Below, one piece after another: positions 41,330-53,140 of a stretch of DNA of 64,000 nt. Positions within the stretch are counted from its first letter, which is position 1, and each line of letters starts with the position of its first letter. Where the stretch lies: NCBI GenBank assembly GCA_012295275.1, contig CM022670.1:40688628-40752627 (forward strand), in the 5' to 3' direction. Source of the stretch: Chrysomallon squamiferum. Lineage: Eukaryota; Mollusca; Gastropoda; Neomphalida; Peltospiridae. A model generated the notes under the pieces. The model was not told the DNA's origin. It saw nothing but the letters and a program-made list of their open reading frames with translations, and did not search any database. Made by a program: the position numbers and the translations under genes.

Positions 41330-41526
41330 TCTCTTTATATACGGCGCTAAAAATAACCAGCAATAGACCAGGATGTTCAGCCAATGAGAGCGGAGGTCGC
41401 GCGCTATTTTTAACCAGTATAAAGTTTTCTGACGGTGCAAAAGTATTCAGAAACAAATCCGTTCAACGAATTGCCTGTTGCATGCGCGTGTATTTTTGAA
41501 AAAAGTTTGGAAAGTTTAGCAGAATA
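41330..41526 (+). promoter_or_regulatory. KLF gene promoter: two MEF2 sites, CCAAT, TATA
   Basis: CTAAAAATAA (41347-41356) and CTATTTTTAA (41404-41413) are both perfect matches to the MEF2 consensus YTAWWWWTAR. GCCAATGAG (CCAAT at 41381-41385) lies between them. TATAAAG (41418-41424) sits five bases after the second MEF2 site. TTCAGA near 41447 fits an initiator, giving a 5' UTR of about 78 bases before the ATG at 41527. A second TATA-like TTTATATAC lies at 41334. Confidence 0.7.
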
Positions 41527-42809
41527 ATGACACAAGTTTTGGATCCCATGCTGGACAGTCAGTCGAAGTTTGCCAGCACCTCAATAACGAAGTTTGATGA
41601 CAGTATGGAAACTGTAAGTGAATGTTATTTATTACTATTATTATTATTATTATTTATTATTTATTTTACTGTGATAATTTTTATGTTTTGGATTTTAAAA
41701 TTTATTTACTACCTGTTTTTCCTTTTTCTTCCTCATCTACGTGTTTGTTTATTTTTTATTTTTATTTTTGAAATTACTTTGCCATGGCATGCCGCATTTT
41801 GGTGTTGTTATTCTACAAAGTTGTTACTGATTTATTATTAATATTTATTTTATTTTCTTTCATTTTCTACATTGTTACTATTTTGATATCAGAAATTTAA
41901 TGATAAAGTTAAATATTTATTTTTCCTTAATTTTTTTTTACTTCTTGATACAAACCGGCTGTACATTAAATTATGACTAACCTGTCTAATGCATGTCAAA
42001 ATTCTTCTATTAGTGTTGATACATGCAGTAATACGTTATTTAGCGATTTTAATAATTATACTCATTTGTAACTTTATAAAAACATAACTGTCCATTTTAA
42101 TTAATTTTTATTTTTTTAAAGTCACTCTTGCCTAATTAAAATTAATTTAATAAATTAGGTCTCATTTATTAGTTACGCTTATTTAAATAGATAAACCAGT
42201 TGTATTGTTAACTATCTGCAAGCAGTAACGTTTATCTAATTATTTACTACCCTTGTAGTAAGTAATTTGGTATTTTACACAGCGGGTTTAATCTGTTATA
42301 AAATGCAGGCCTCGACAACATCGTCTGTTTGAAAACAAACCCGCCGTGGCTGACCTCGGAAAGGTCACAGCAAGACCACCGTTGACCCAAAGAGAGCGGG
42401 CGCACGTGGTGCGCTCGAGCGATATCAACACGAGGTCTCCGATTTCAACTGCATTTATGTCGCGCGCATTGAACGCGGAAATCAGTTGACATGCGAACTG
42501 TTGGACGAACGACTTGCGGTCGCCTGTCAGATCAAACATTGATACGTTTTACAAAGCCATTGTTGTGCCTGGCGTAGTTAAACGCACAGCGCCTGATAGT
42601 TTCGATTAGTTTTTAAATAGTTGATGGTTTCGAAAAGCAGTTTAGTTTGTTTGTTCGACTACGTGAGATAAACTTGTTGTTGTTCTGACATGGAATACTA
42701 CTGCCAAGATACTTGTAGGGATAATAGTTGTAACCAATATGCGGTATGTTGCAAACTTTAAATTTAAATTTTAATTTTAATTTGTTGCGACGGCGAATTT
42801 CAAATTTAG

Positions 42810-42840
<31 letters not shown>

Positions 42841-44502
42841 ATGTCTTTGTCGTAATGGTTTTCTTACTAAAAATTTGAGTTAAACTTTTTTTGAAAAACC
42901 TTGTACATTTTTCAGAGTTGGTTTATAAACTTTATTTATTTAATAATTTTTTTTTTTTTTTTTTTAAATTAAAATTGAGAAAAGAAAAAAAAACCCGTTG
43001 TACATATGCTAAAACATTGTCTTGAACAGACATCATAAAAACAATACAAATTTTGTACATCAACGGCACAGTGGATATATTTCCGATATGTGTATATTAG
43101 CAGTGCGGTCAGTGTTTGTATTTTCCACAGTTATTTTTAAAATAATGTTTTAAACTGACTTGAAGTTAATTAAGGGTAACTTGAATATAAATATCAGCTT
43201 AGAAAACGTAACAATAATTTTTATTGACTTGCTTTGCTGTTTGACTTACGATATTTTTATTGATTTGCTTTGCTGTTTGACTTACGATGTTTTTATTGAC
43301 TTGCTTTACTGTTTGACTTACGATGTTTTTACTGTATTTTTCAGACGTGGCAGGATTTCGAGCCGCTGCTGTACTGCGACAACACGCCGTACGAGAGCAG
43401 CATGGTGCAGATGATGGCCGATGCCATGAGAGCCAGCCCCGAAGTGACAAACATCCCGTCCCCGGGGATGCCAGTCTCTCCCAGCGGCAGCACAGGAACC
43501 GCGGTCGCCAGCCCAGGCAGCAGTCCGAGCTACTCCTCCAGCATGAAGTCTCCAGGCAACCAGCAGCTGTCGCCGATGTCGCAGGAACAGTACGACGAGC
43601 TGCTTGACCTGGACTTCATTCTGAACAACACCTCGGAGACGAACCTGTATCCCGAGGACACGGGCATGAAAATCAAGCAGGAGCCCATGTCCGCTCCGGA
43701 GCCACTACCAGACTTCCATTCCGCTTTCCTGGATATTCCAGACATCAAATTCGACAGCAGCGTCAACGACATCCACTCGACGCTTCACGACCCCAGCATC
43801 ACGTCGATGAGCGCCGATCACGCCGAACGCTTCAGCAAGCGACCCGTGGACTGCAAGCCCGTGATTCCCAAACAGGAGTTCCCGGTCGCTCAGCACCCGT
43901 GCGCAACCTACGGAGCCATGACTCTCGTCTCTGCCGCGCAGCAGATGCCGTACAACCTTGCCGGGCAGATGTCGCCTCCGTCGTCACCCGAGGGCGACCG
44001 CCACCACATGAAGTGCCACCCCATGACGATGTTCCAGAACCACCACCACCACCACCACCAGCCCATGATGATGCCGCCGCAGCACATCTTGCCAAAGATG
44101 GGTCAGATGCCACCGCCACCGCCGCACCAGATGATCACGCCACCGTCGTCTCCGCAGCTGGTCGACCTGCTCCTGCCGCAGCCCACGCTGGACGCCCAGC
44201 CGAAGAAGCGAGGACGTCGTACCTGGGGCAGGAAACGTCAGACGAGCCACACCTGCACCCACCCCGGCTGTCTGAAGACCTACACGAAGAGCTCGCACCT
44301 GAAAGCTCACCTGAGGACGCACACGGGGGAGAAGCCGTACCACTGCACGTGGAAAGGGTGCGGCTGGAAGTTCGCGCGGTCCGACGAACTGACCCGCCAC
44401 TACAGGAAGCACACGGGCGACCGACCTTTCCAGTGTCACCTGTGCGAGCGCGCCTTCTCCAGGAGCGACCACCTGTCGCTGCACATGAAGCGCCACATAT
44501 GA
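41527..44502 (+). CDS. KLF4-like: Kruppel-like transcription factor, KLF1/2/4 type
   Basis: Two coding exons, 41527-41613 and 43345-44502, phase 0, giving 414 residues. Three C-terminal C2H2 fingers fill residues 331-413 (fingers 1 and 2 C-x4-C, finger 3 C-x2-C), joined by TGEKP and TGDRP linkers. The recognition helices [16 protein letters not shown] and RSDHLSLH are those of KLFs that bind CACCC/GC boxes. A basic nuclear signal ([12 protein letters not shown]) precedes finger 1. [10 protein letters not shown] (about 113-122) matches the acidic activation motif of KLF4, and IKQE (about 139-142) is a SUMO-acceptor consensus. A His tract and Pro-rich segments precede the fingers. The 1.16 kb second exon is strongly GC-rich in an AT-rich setting. 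If an upstream non-coding exon joined exon 2, translation could start at M49 (43402). Orthology within KLF1/2/4/5 is not settled. Confidence 0.93.
41614..43344 (+). other. KLF intron 1 with GC-rich internal element
   Basis: The donor is GTAAGT at 41614 and the acceptor TTTTTCAG ends at 43344. Most of the intron is AT-rich, but 42300-42550 is GC-rich and CpG-dense. It holds TGACCT (42351-42356) and AGGTCA (42362-42367), everted with a five-base spacer, then TGACCC at about 42383, and the inverted repeat GCGCAC-GTG-GTGCGC (42400-42414). It is a likely intronic enhancer or alternative promoter. Confidence 0.55.
43217..43340 (+). repeat. 36-bp tandem repeat next to the KLF acceptor
   Basis: Three copies plus a partial fourth of a 36-base unit contain GACTTGCTTT and TTGACTTACG (the latter at 43241, 43277 and 43313). 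The array ends in the acceptor polypyrimidine tract. Each unit carries a pyrimidine-rich stretch and branch-point-like TTGAC/CTTAC, so the acceptor is preceded by several equivalent branch regions. Confidence 0.85.
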
Positions 44503-46540
44503 ACAGAGAACATTTTTCTAACAAAACAAAACAAACATTCGGTGGACCAAACGTTCAGAGACTGAACATAGCGAAACTGCATAAATACGCAAGGATTGAG
44601 ATGGTGGGGCCTGACTAATCTTTGTGTGTTTTCCATTCAACCCCACGACGTTTTATGCCGGACATGTGGATAGAGTATAGATATATATATATATATATGT
44701 GTATGTATATATCTGACAGTGTTGACTCTTTTGCAATGTAAGCTGTGCTTAAGGTTGTGTTTTAGTGAGAGTGGCCGGTGTCAGTGGGGTTAATTATTTT
44801 TCCATTGTTAATCTTTTTATTATTTTGGTAATCTGTAACGCCGTTAAAGGGGCTTTTCCAACGAAATTTTTGTAAAGAAGTCCAATACCCAAACGGGGTG
44901 ACAACTTATGCAATTCATTTTCGGCTGGTTTCCGATTTTTCAGCGGCTGGTCCGTGTAAAAGTTTGGTGCCAAATTTGCATTAACAAAATTCTCCCTTGA
45001 TTGACAGGCCCCCCTGCTTGGGCTGTTCCAGTCTTCAAGCTAGGGGGCCGGAAGAGGTGAAATTGAAATGCTCCCATACTCGATTCTTCCAGTTATACAT
45101 GTATTCGTGTTTTTGTTTTCTTTTATGTTGCATTTATATATATTATAGAAAAACCTTTGGTCGTGGTGACATTTTTGTCTCAAACTGAGTTTGAAATTTT
45201 TTTTTTTTCCTTTTTGGCCAAAAATCTGTTTTTAGAACTGCCTGGTTGCAGATGTGTTTTGTTGCTTAACAAAGTCAACGTAGTCGTTTAGCGTCCTAAC
45301 TACGATATATCAGTATAGTCGTATTCATTCTAACTTATTTCATTTTCGATATTATTTATCTCCCTTTTCTTTTAACTTGTTCTTTTGTTCGTTACAAGCA
45401 CTTTAACTCGATAGTGTTTCTCTCGGCTTTGATTAACTACGCTCAGAAATTTGAAAAAAAAATATATATATTAAACGTGCAATGTATGTAAACCCAGAAC
45501 TGATATATAATATATATATATATATATATATACAGCATGGGTATTTATCAAGCAAGTAAATAAATGAAACAAACTAAATATAACTAATTATATATCGTAA
45601 AGTTTTATTCTACTCAAACTTGATTTAAATCTTAAATTAAAAAAAAATGTATATATTTTTCACATAGTTTATATATTTAATTTTTTATTTAAGCAGATGA
45701 TTGATTGTTGAATGTATTCAGAGTTTATAGTAGAGTTATTACTACTGGTTTCTTTCTAGATACGGTTATTAATTACTTGGCTTGATAATTGCCTCTGTTG
45801 AATTGTTTGCTTGTGTTCAACGTACACCAGATTTCATTACGTTTATGTCTAACAAAGTGGTGCTGTGACTCTTAACTAATTTTTACATTCGTTGAATTTG
45901 TCTAACAGAATATTTTAACGTCGTTGTTTTGTCTTTCGGAATATTTTAATGTCGTTGTTTGTTGTTAAAAACGCTTTTTATTTGTGTCTTAAATGCTCGG
46001 TTTGAAAATAAGCAAAAAGATATATATATATATATGTAAAATTCATTCACTAAAAAAGAAAAAAAAAAAGAAAAAAATTAACAATTTGAATCAAATCTTA
46101 ATTTAAAAAAAAAAAAATATTTTTAATTTAAATGGAAATAGGTACTTTAACTATTAGTGTTATGGAATTATGTACATATAAAGTAAAAAAATAAAAAATA
46201 CACGCATAGAAGTAAAAGAATTGGTGCTTTTTAAAAAGATAGATTTCAAGAGAGATTCGGAAAAAAGTTAAATCTACTTCATAGTAAATATTGATATTGG
46301 TGCTTTTAAGAAAAGGCTGAGAATCCTAAAGGTATATGTTTGATTAATTATAAAATATTTTTATAAGTGCTATAAACTAGTCGAATTGTTTTACTGTGCC
46401 ATATAAAATGATATATAACACACATTATATATAAAATATATATTATGTACATATATAGTGCTCGTCTGTTGCTAAATCTTTCATCAAAGGACATTGTTAT
46501 TTCTCATGATTCAGAATAAATGTTATTTATTTTTTAAATT
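44503..46540 (+). other. KLF4-like: KLF 3' UTR and poly(A) site
   Basis: AT-rich DNA follows the TGA. Several AATAAA-like hexamers occur. The best is AATAAA at 46515-46520, followed at once by the AU-rich nonamer TTATTTATT and then U/GU-rich sequence, giving an end near 46540 and a UTR of about 2.0 kb. AUUUA-type elements suggest an unstable, immediate-early type mRNA (inference). There is a GC hairpin at 45007-45049 and TA runs near 44680 and 45510. Confidence 0.5.
45007..45049 (+). other. GC-rich hairpin in the KLF 3' UTR
   Basis: GGCCCCCCTGCTTG (45007-45020) pairs with CAAGCTAGGGGGCC (45036-45049), a 14-base stem with two internal mismatches and a 15-base loop. It stands out in an AT-rich UTR. 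Confidence 0.6.
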
Positions 46541-46664
46541 TGATTTTCGTTGTTTTTCTAGTCATTGTTAGATATGTATCTTTGTCTTTATCTCATTCTT
46601 TCTTCTCATCTTAAACTCTCTCTCTCTCTCTATTATTATTGTTGTAATTGTTTTATTATTAGTA

Positions 46665-46705
<41 letters not shown>

Positions 46706-47108
46706 TCTTCGTCTACCTAGCTATCTCTCTGTCTTATTCTCGAAATTCAAGAGAAAGTAAAAGTGTAAAGGAAAAAATAAAAAAAAAAAAAAAAAAAAAA
46801 CACAAGTTACTCTTAAATGGAACAGAAAACATTAATTATATAATTCATTAACACTCATGGACAAGCTTGGATATAAAATAATTTCATTCTTCAAAGCAGT
46901 AAAGTTAGAAGGAACGATTAAAAGAAATATTTGAAAACGGTTAATGAATATGATTAACAAACGAATAAGGACGATATGCTCTATGTGCTTGCAACACGGT
47001 TTTTCATTTTGTAGAATTTATAATTCATTACTTGAAAACGAGGAATGGGATACAGGGAGGGAGGGACGGAGAGGGAGGGAGGGAGGGACGGAGAGGGAGG
47101 GAGGGAGG

Positions 47109-47148
<40 letters not shown>

Positions 47149-47231
47149 GTGTTAAAAGACATAACAAATTAAATAACTTATTTATTTTTTCATTAATTGT
47201 TATTAATAAAATTATTGTTGTTGTTATTATA

Positions 47232-47315
<84 letters not shown>

Positions 47316-48000
47316 GTTATTATCATTATTATTATTTTCAAAATAACAGAATACAAGGTTTTTTTTTTATATATATATTTATTTCATGTAGTTGTATTTA
47401 TTAACTTTATTATTTCGTCACTGACCACAAAGTCGATGTTTTCGTTTTGATGAAAAATCTTTACAAATTAATTTCTTTATCACTGTCTTTGTAACATCAG
47501 ACATACGTAATTATATTAACACAATTTTGTATTTAAAAAAACTGTCTTTAGGTTGTTATATATCTTCAGTGCAGTTTAAATATAAATAAGAGTAGCTTAA
47601 ATGACGCTCAGTATGAAATGTCTGTGTGTGAGTGTGTTTGTATGAAAATGTTCACAAATAGTTTAGTGCGCATACGTTTAAATTTTTGTGTGCGAATGTC
47701 TGTCTGTCTGTCTGTCTGCAGATGTGTTACGTGGTTTTGTGAAGGCGCTATTCAAATTTTTTAAAAGGGTGAGAACAGTTAGACGCGATGGTCAGCAGAG
47801 TCCGCTGAGAAACCCGCGGTCAAGGAATGCAAACGAGGCGAGGCGTTGACGGAAACAAGATGATGTCCAGCAATCAGTTAGAACAGAAGAAAACATGCGA
47901 TACATAATACAGCACAGTGTGCGTTCATAAACTGTTTTGTGATAGAAATATTTAAAATTTTTCACTTTTCTTTTAAAATTTTTTGGAAAAATAAACATTA
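46541..48000. other. Gene-free DNA with GGGA/GA and TAA-TTA repeats
   Basis: TTA run 46662-46706; GGGA repeats 47053-47113 running into a GA tract to about 47145; TAA units (about 47235-47270) directly followed by TTA units (to about 47335), a long perfect hairpin. TCTG run 47697-47717. There are no exons. Confidence 0.8.
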
Positions 48001-49718
48001 AATTAATTTTTCTTGACCGTCATTATCGCGTTGTCATAAATGTCGTTGAAATTATCATCATCAGCGTCATTATTCTTATCATCGTCATCGTCATCAAGAA
48101 GATTATTATTATAATTAACCAAAATAATTTATTATGCTGTTCTTTTAAAATGTTGATTATTTTTAATAAATGAAATATCTGCTGATGACGATGACCTTAT
48201 CGTGACCTTCTGGTAAATACTGATAACAAATTGTTGTCTTTTTGTAACAATACAAAGCTTTAAACAAATAAAATAAAATAAAATAAAATAAAATAAAAGT
48301 GAATTATGTAACATTACTGAATTACATTGTGGTCACTTTTCAATCTTGAAATAAAAAATTAAAATAAAAAGAAATAAAAAAAATTGTGTGATACTGCACA
48401 GTTCAAATATTCATTCAACATTTACTGCTGTATAAACATCATTTGGGAAATAAACAAACGTACAATATCCGGCTTTTAATGCGCTTCGAGAACGAAAAAA
48501 TATCATCGAAACTAAACAGAACAATAACTGCGAGTGTATTAGAAAAGTTTCATCTTCGCTTTTCGCGATTAGAACGGAAACAGGTACTTCACGGTATGAT
48601 TCCAACCGCAGCAGTTTTATAGATGGCGCCTCATATAATAAAACATAGTCAGCGTGGTTGTTGTTATTTTTGTTTTTTATTCCGTAAAATATATTTTCAT
48701 TTTCTTATTAAAGAGCTGAAAAAAGGGAGATTATTTGAAGACGAAAATTGCCGCCATATTGAAGTTAATATCTCCCCAGATTTCTTAGTATTGTTTTATA
48801 TTGAAATTTAAGTTAAAAAAAGAGAACAACCTCCTCCCTGTCTCAATCAATTATTTGCATTTGTGGTGAAAAGAGTTCGGTTAAAATCGTGAATTTCCGT
48901 AAAGTTATCGAAAGATATTGCAGAGCTTCGAAGTAACAGTTATATTTAAAATCCCGAAAAAGGTGGAAAGGGAAAACATATTCTAATACGGTATATTATT
49001 ATAAAAGTTTATTTCATTTTAAATGAAATAAAATGAAATAAAACAAAATAAATAAAAATAAATAAATGAATAAATAAATCTCTTATGACTTCTACTAGTT
49101 TTTAAATAAAATGAAAAAAAAAAAAAACAACAACAAAAGAACCTATAAAATTAAAAAATAAAATAAAAAAACTGTACTTTTTAATATTACCGATTATTCA
49201 ATGTCAAACGTGTTTTTTCTTAAACATAACGCTATTAAAAGAAAGAAAATCCGTTGATCACTTTACAAGCAAGCGAACTCCTACGAATATCAAAAGATAA
49301 ACTCAGTCATTCTTACACATTTCGGGGACGTTAGTTGGAACCGGAAATATTTTAGTGGGCGCAATCAAGAAAGTTTCATCCTACAACTTACTGAGCTCAT
49401 ACTGTCGTCTGCTTTTCGTACGAAAGAAAAAGTGACGCGTTCCACGTTCAGATGTTAAATATCGATTGACCTTCACCGAGACCGCCATTGTTGACATATT
49501 TACAGTTGTTTGTTGTCTCGATTTAGACGCCCTTTTTCTACGTTTTTTTTTCTTGTTTCCCATTGAAGATTTCTATTGTGGGACTTAAATCCAGTTGTTT
49601 AGATTCAGTTCCAGACGCAGTTAGAATATCAAGGGCAGAGAGATTAGTGAAAAATGTGGTTAAAGTTAGAAATGTAGATCAGATGGTTTTAAGATGAGTT
49701 ATTTATAACGTAATAACG

Positions 49719-49756
<38 letters not shown>

Positions 49757-50200
49757 AATAATAATAGCAATAATAATAATGACAATAATAATAACAATAA
49801 CAATAATAATAATAAAAAACATTAATATAAAACGAGCATTCAAAGTAATAACAAAGTTTTAACATTATTAAAAATACAATGACAATCAGTGTTGTGAAAC
49901 AACCCCACAAAACATTTTAAAAACATTTTATTTCTTCTCAAACGTAAAGAACATGTTATTGATACATAGACAGAAAATTGATATAAATCTTTCATTCACT
50001 CTTCCTTTTCTTCGAGTCAGTTGTGTTCTTGGTGAAAGCAGGGGGGGGGGGGGAGGGATGGGTCATACCTGTCTCAATACCCAACTTTTACTTTGAAGAG
50101 ATGTGTCTTTTATTTCATATACTGATAAACGACGTGTAACTTAAACCGATTTATGTGATACAGACTAAGACATTCCTAAGAATTTATCTGAAACCTTTTC
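48001..50200. other. AT-rich DNA with islands near 48.4-48.9 and 49.2-49.6 kb
   Basis: The islands hold CCGCCATATT (48751-48760) and CCGCCATTGT (49482-49491), YY1-like. A CAA/TAA block fills 49710-49815 and a G-run lies at 50041-50053. A 60-codon leftward ORF at 49563-49381 starts MGNKKKKRRKR and is very basic; I cannot assign it and think it may be chance. Confidence 0.5.
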
Positions 50201-50560
50201 GTCTTTAAACCTCGTGTCGAATACGACTCTCAGGTATCCTTCTGTGCTCTGGGGGACAGATGACGTTGGTGTTGCATGATGGAAGTTACCTGACTGAAAG
50301 AATTAGAAAAACACAGTCGTAATCTGAGTGGAAATTACCTATTAGTCCACGCTCGCTTTGATTCTCGGCAGTCAGGACTTGGAGTCGTATAAAGATGAGC
50401 GTAATTAAGGCGACGTAAAAAAGTTCAGCGAAATCGCATCAATTAGCCGCTGACTAAAAGCCGCCCTGGTATTAAAGCCTAACATTGGAAAGCAATGAAA
50501 AGTGGTAAAAACAGGGCCAATAAAAACACAACAGGAAAAGTGCATTGAGGGTGCATTAAG
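50201..50560. promoter_or_regulatory. Homeodomain-site-rich element
   Basis: Repeat-free block with GTAATTAAG (50401), TCAATTAGC (about 50439), GGTATTAAAG (50468) and GGCCAATAAAA (50515-50525, Hox/Cdx type) within about 125 bases. This is the pattern of a developmental enhancer. No coding signal is visible. Confidence 0.3.
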
Positions 50561-51016
50561 GAAATGTTCTTACGAAACAAAAAGAAAAGAAAAAAGATGA
50601 AAAGTAGAGAAGGAAGAACACAAAAGAGAGAAAAAAAAAAAGAGAAAATAAAAAAAGAAGAAAAAGTAAGAAAGAAAAGTTATACATTAATAGATAAGAA
50701 TGTGACAGTTGCTTCACGTTTCATTAACAGTACTAGGTGTGTGTTATTCCCAATGCTGACACTGCCTTTAATAAAACGACACCAAAAGTACCCGTTCTAA
50801 TTAACTGTTATAATTAAAGATTAATGCTGTCATAACAAACAATAACATTAATATATCAAATACGAGTAAGTTTAATCGTTATAATTAATAGGTTTACATC
50901 AAAATAGTGACGTCATCTCTTTCTGGATTCGATTACAATAACTAATATCGATGATTAAGCAAACTCCTAGATATGTTATTTGCAATAGATCCGAACAAAT
51001 CAAATGAAAATCATGT
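50561..51016. other. Polypurine tract then AT-rich DNA
   Basis: About 120 bases of nearly pure A/G (50572-50690), then unique AT-rich DNA with a perfect CRE TGACGTCA at 50908-50915. Confidence 0.7.
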
Positions 51017-51400
51017 TTAAATTAAAAATAAATAAATAATTAAAAATAAAATTATAAATAAATAAATAATTAAAAATAAAATTAAAATTAAATAAATAAT
51101 TAAAATCAAAATTAAAATTGAAATCAAAATCAAAATCAAAATCAAAATCAAAATTAAAATTAAATAAATAATTAAAATCAAAATTAAAATTAAAATTAAA
51201 ATCAAAATCAAAATCAAAATTAAAATTAAAAATTAAAAATTAAAAATCAAAAATTAAAAATCATTTATAACACTGTACATGCGTATGTTTATCAGGATTC
51301 AAACCCAGTAACGAACGAAAACTGCGAAAGTCACCCGGTTACTTGCAGTTACAATTAAGATTCGAACAAATGACAAACGTATAAATTAACTGGTACAATG
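51017..51400 (-). repeat. Possible tRNA-related SINE fragment with simple-repeat tail
   Basis: On the minus strand, GGGTTTGAATCC (about 51311-51297) resembles a pol III B box (GGTTCGAATCC). It lies about 45-60 bases after an AACCGGGTGAC stretch that is at best a weak A box. The sequence then runs into about 240 bases of hexanucleotide AAATTA/AAATCA repeats (plus-strand terms, 51020-51262), as SINE tails often do. The A box is poor, so this is tentative. Confidence 0.25.
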
Positions 51401-52580
51401 ATACCGGGATAACATGCGGTGGTATCCCGGCCTGTGTATTTTACAAGTGTCAACATTCATTTGTGTTGCCTCTACTTGTTCGATTTTCAGCGTACAAACC
51501 CCAGAGTCGTTAACCGGTCTAATGGTGTTGTTGAAGAAAAGTTCATATTTGCCCGCTTCCCGCTAAAGTTTACTTGAATAGAAAATTTGAAATAATTAAA
51601 TAGACTCACAGAAAACAAGGAACAGTTTTTTGTTTTCTTTAATCGTGCAGGTAGGAAAAAGGTCGAGGTGTTTGGTTGAGCTTTGTGGGAGTTACAGAGA
51701 TTTGAGAAATTATTTTATTTCAGTTATTCAGAAGACTGAAGAATTCGTGTCTTGTGAACATGAATCTGTTAGTGTTTGCATGTTAGACGTTTAAGAGAAG
51801 AAAGAAATGATTAGTCTTACACCTCTGTAATTAGTTCACTGTTTGAGTCGCTACGAAATTGTGATCGCTGGACCTAAAAATCTAAAGAGATTTAATCAAA
51901 GGTTATATTTCGAAAAAAAACAATAAATAAAAATATATATATATTCAAATATATAAATATAAAAAAATGAAATTGAATAAAATAAGAATAAAATAATCTT
52001 AAGTAAAACATTTCATTTTAAATAAAATAATTTGGTCCAGATAACTGCACACTTTGCTCTTTTTGGCTAGGTTAAATTATACAAGGATCCCTATCAGCTG
52101 ATATCAGCTATCTAAATCTGAATCCTAGTTCTGTGGTAATATAATAGCATCTGAACTGAAGAGTGAAATTCAACGTTTAATACAAAGTATCAGATTATGT
52201 GACTTCAAGCTATACTGTGACATGATTAGGATACAGAAATTCACTTATGTTTCAGATAACGAAATCGGGGGTTTTTGGTACTTTTCTGCGGGTTCACTTT
52301 CAGTCGTTTCGTTTTGTTTTCACTATTTAATGAAGTCAGCTTTTTTCATTCTTCATGCAGCAGAGTGCAGTCAAATGATCGAATTATAATTTTATTATTT
52401 TGTATTACAGGCAAAGTCTTTCTTTGGGATTCTCTGAATGGTTATGAATGAAACCGGGTGCCTAAATTTTGTGATCCCATAACATGACAATGAAATAAAG
52501 AAACAGTTTACAAGAATTCTCTTTTTCATAACGAACAATTTTTTTTCATTTATGTATTGCAGAATTTATTTTAATAATCG
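51401..52580. other. Unique AT-rich DNA
   Basis: Contains the inverted repeat CCGGGATA (51404-51411) / TATCCCGG (51423-51430) with an 11-base loop. Otherwise nothing gene-like is visible. Confidence 0.7.
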
Positions 52581-53140
52581 GTTAATTTAGAAAAAAGTGC
52601 CTCTTCGAAATAAGTAAGAGAGCAAATGCGTGCAGATTTCATACGCGGTTGGGATAATAAATAACTTCTTCATTTGCAAGCGATCAAACGCACCATTCAA
52701 CCTGTGCCAGCTTCTGTGATTAGCAGGACCTAAAAAGAATGGATCCTTACGAAAATACAAGTAAGAACTTTCTAGAACTGTCGGTGATCTATATATGGCC
52801 ATCTTGTGACGTCCTGACTGCAGTTTCAGAATTGGTGAACGCCCATGTGCCGTTCTGATCATGTCACATATTTAGCAGTTGTGTAACAAAGGAACATTTA
52901 CGTCATACAGAAAATGGCGCAATATTTACCGAGTCCTGGCAGACGACAGACGCGACATTTTTAAAACTGCGGAGATGATCGTCTGCCAAAAATTGCGGGC
53001 TCATGTTGAAGGATCTGCGCGATTGATTAGGACAACGGCGAAGTTTGTGTCGCGGAAATCTCCCCAAGGTCGAAATCTGTGTACCCAGGACAACAGAAAC
53101 ACGACGAGGAAATCGACAGATAAGTTTGAGGAACAATAGG
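52581..53140. other. GC-richer island with orphan 86-codon ORF
   Basis: Ordinary-complexity DNA with GGCCATCTT (52797-52805) and AAAATGGCGC (about 52911). Plus-strand ORF 52879-53139 (starts MCNKGTF) is basic, with no recognised domain and an equally open opposite strand, so I treat it as unproven. Confidence 0.3.

Noticed and set aside
41228-41456. 70-71-codon leftward ORFs over the KLF promoter
   Set aside because: They cover CCAAT, MEF2 and TATA elements of the KLF gene and show no domain or splice partner.
43899-44618. 239-codon open frame overlapping KLF exon 2, and 95-170-codon antisense frames
   Set aside because: They are shadows caused by GC-ending codons of the zinc-finger exon; no domains, and out of frame with the fingers.
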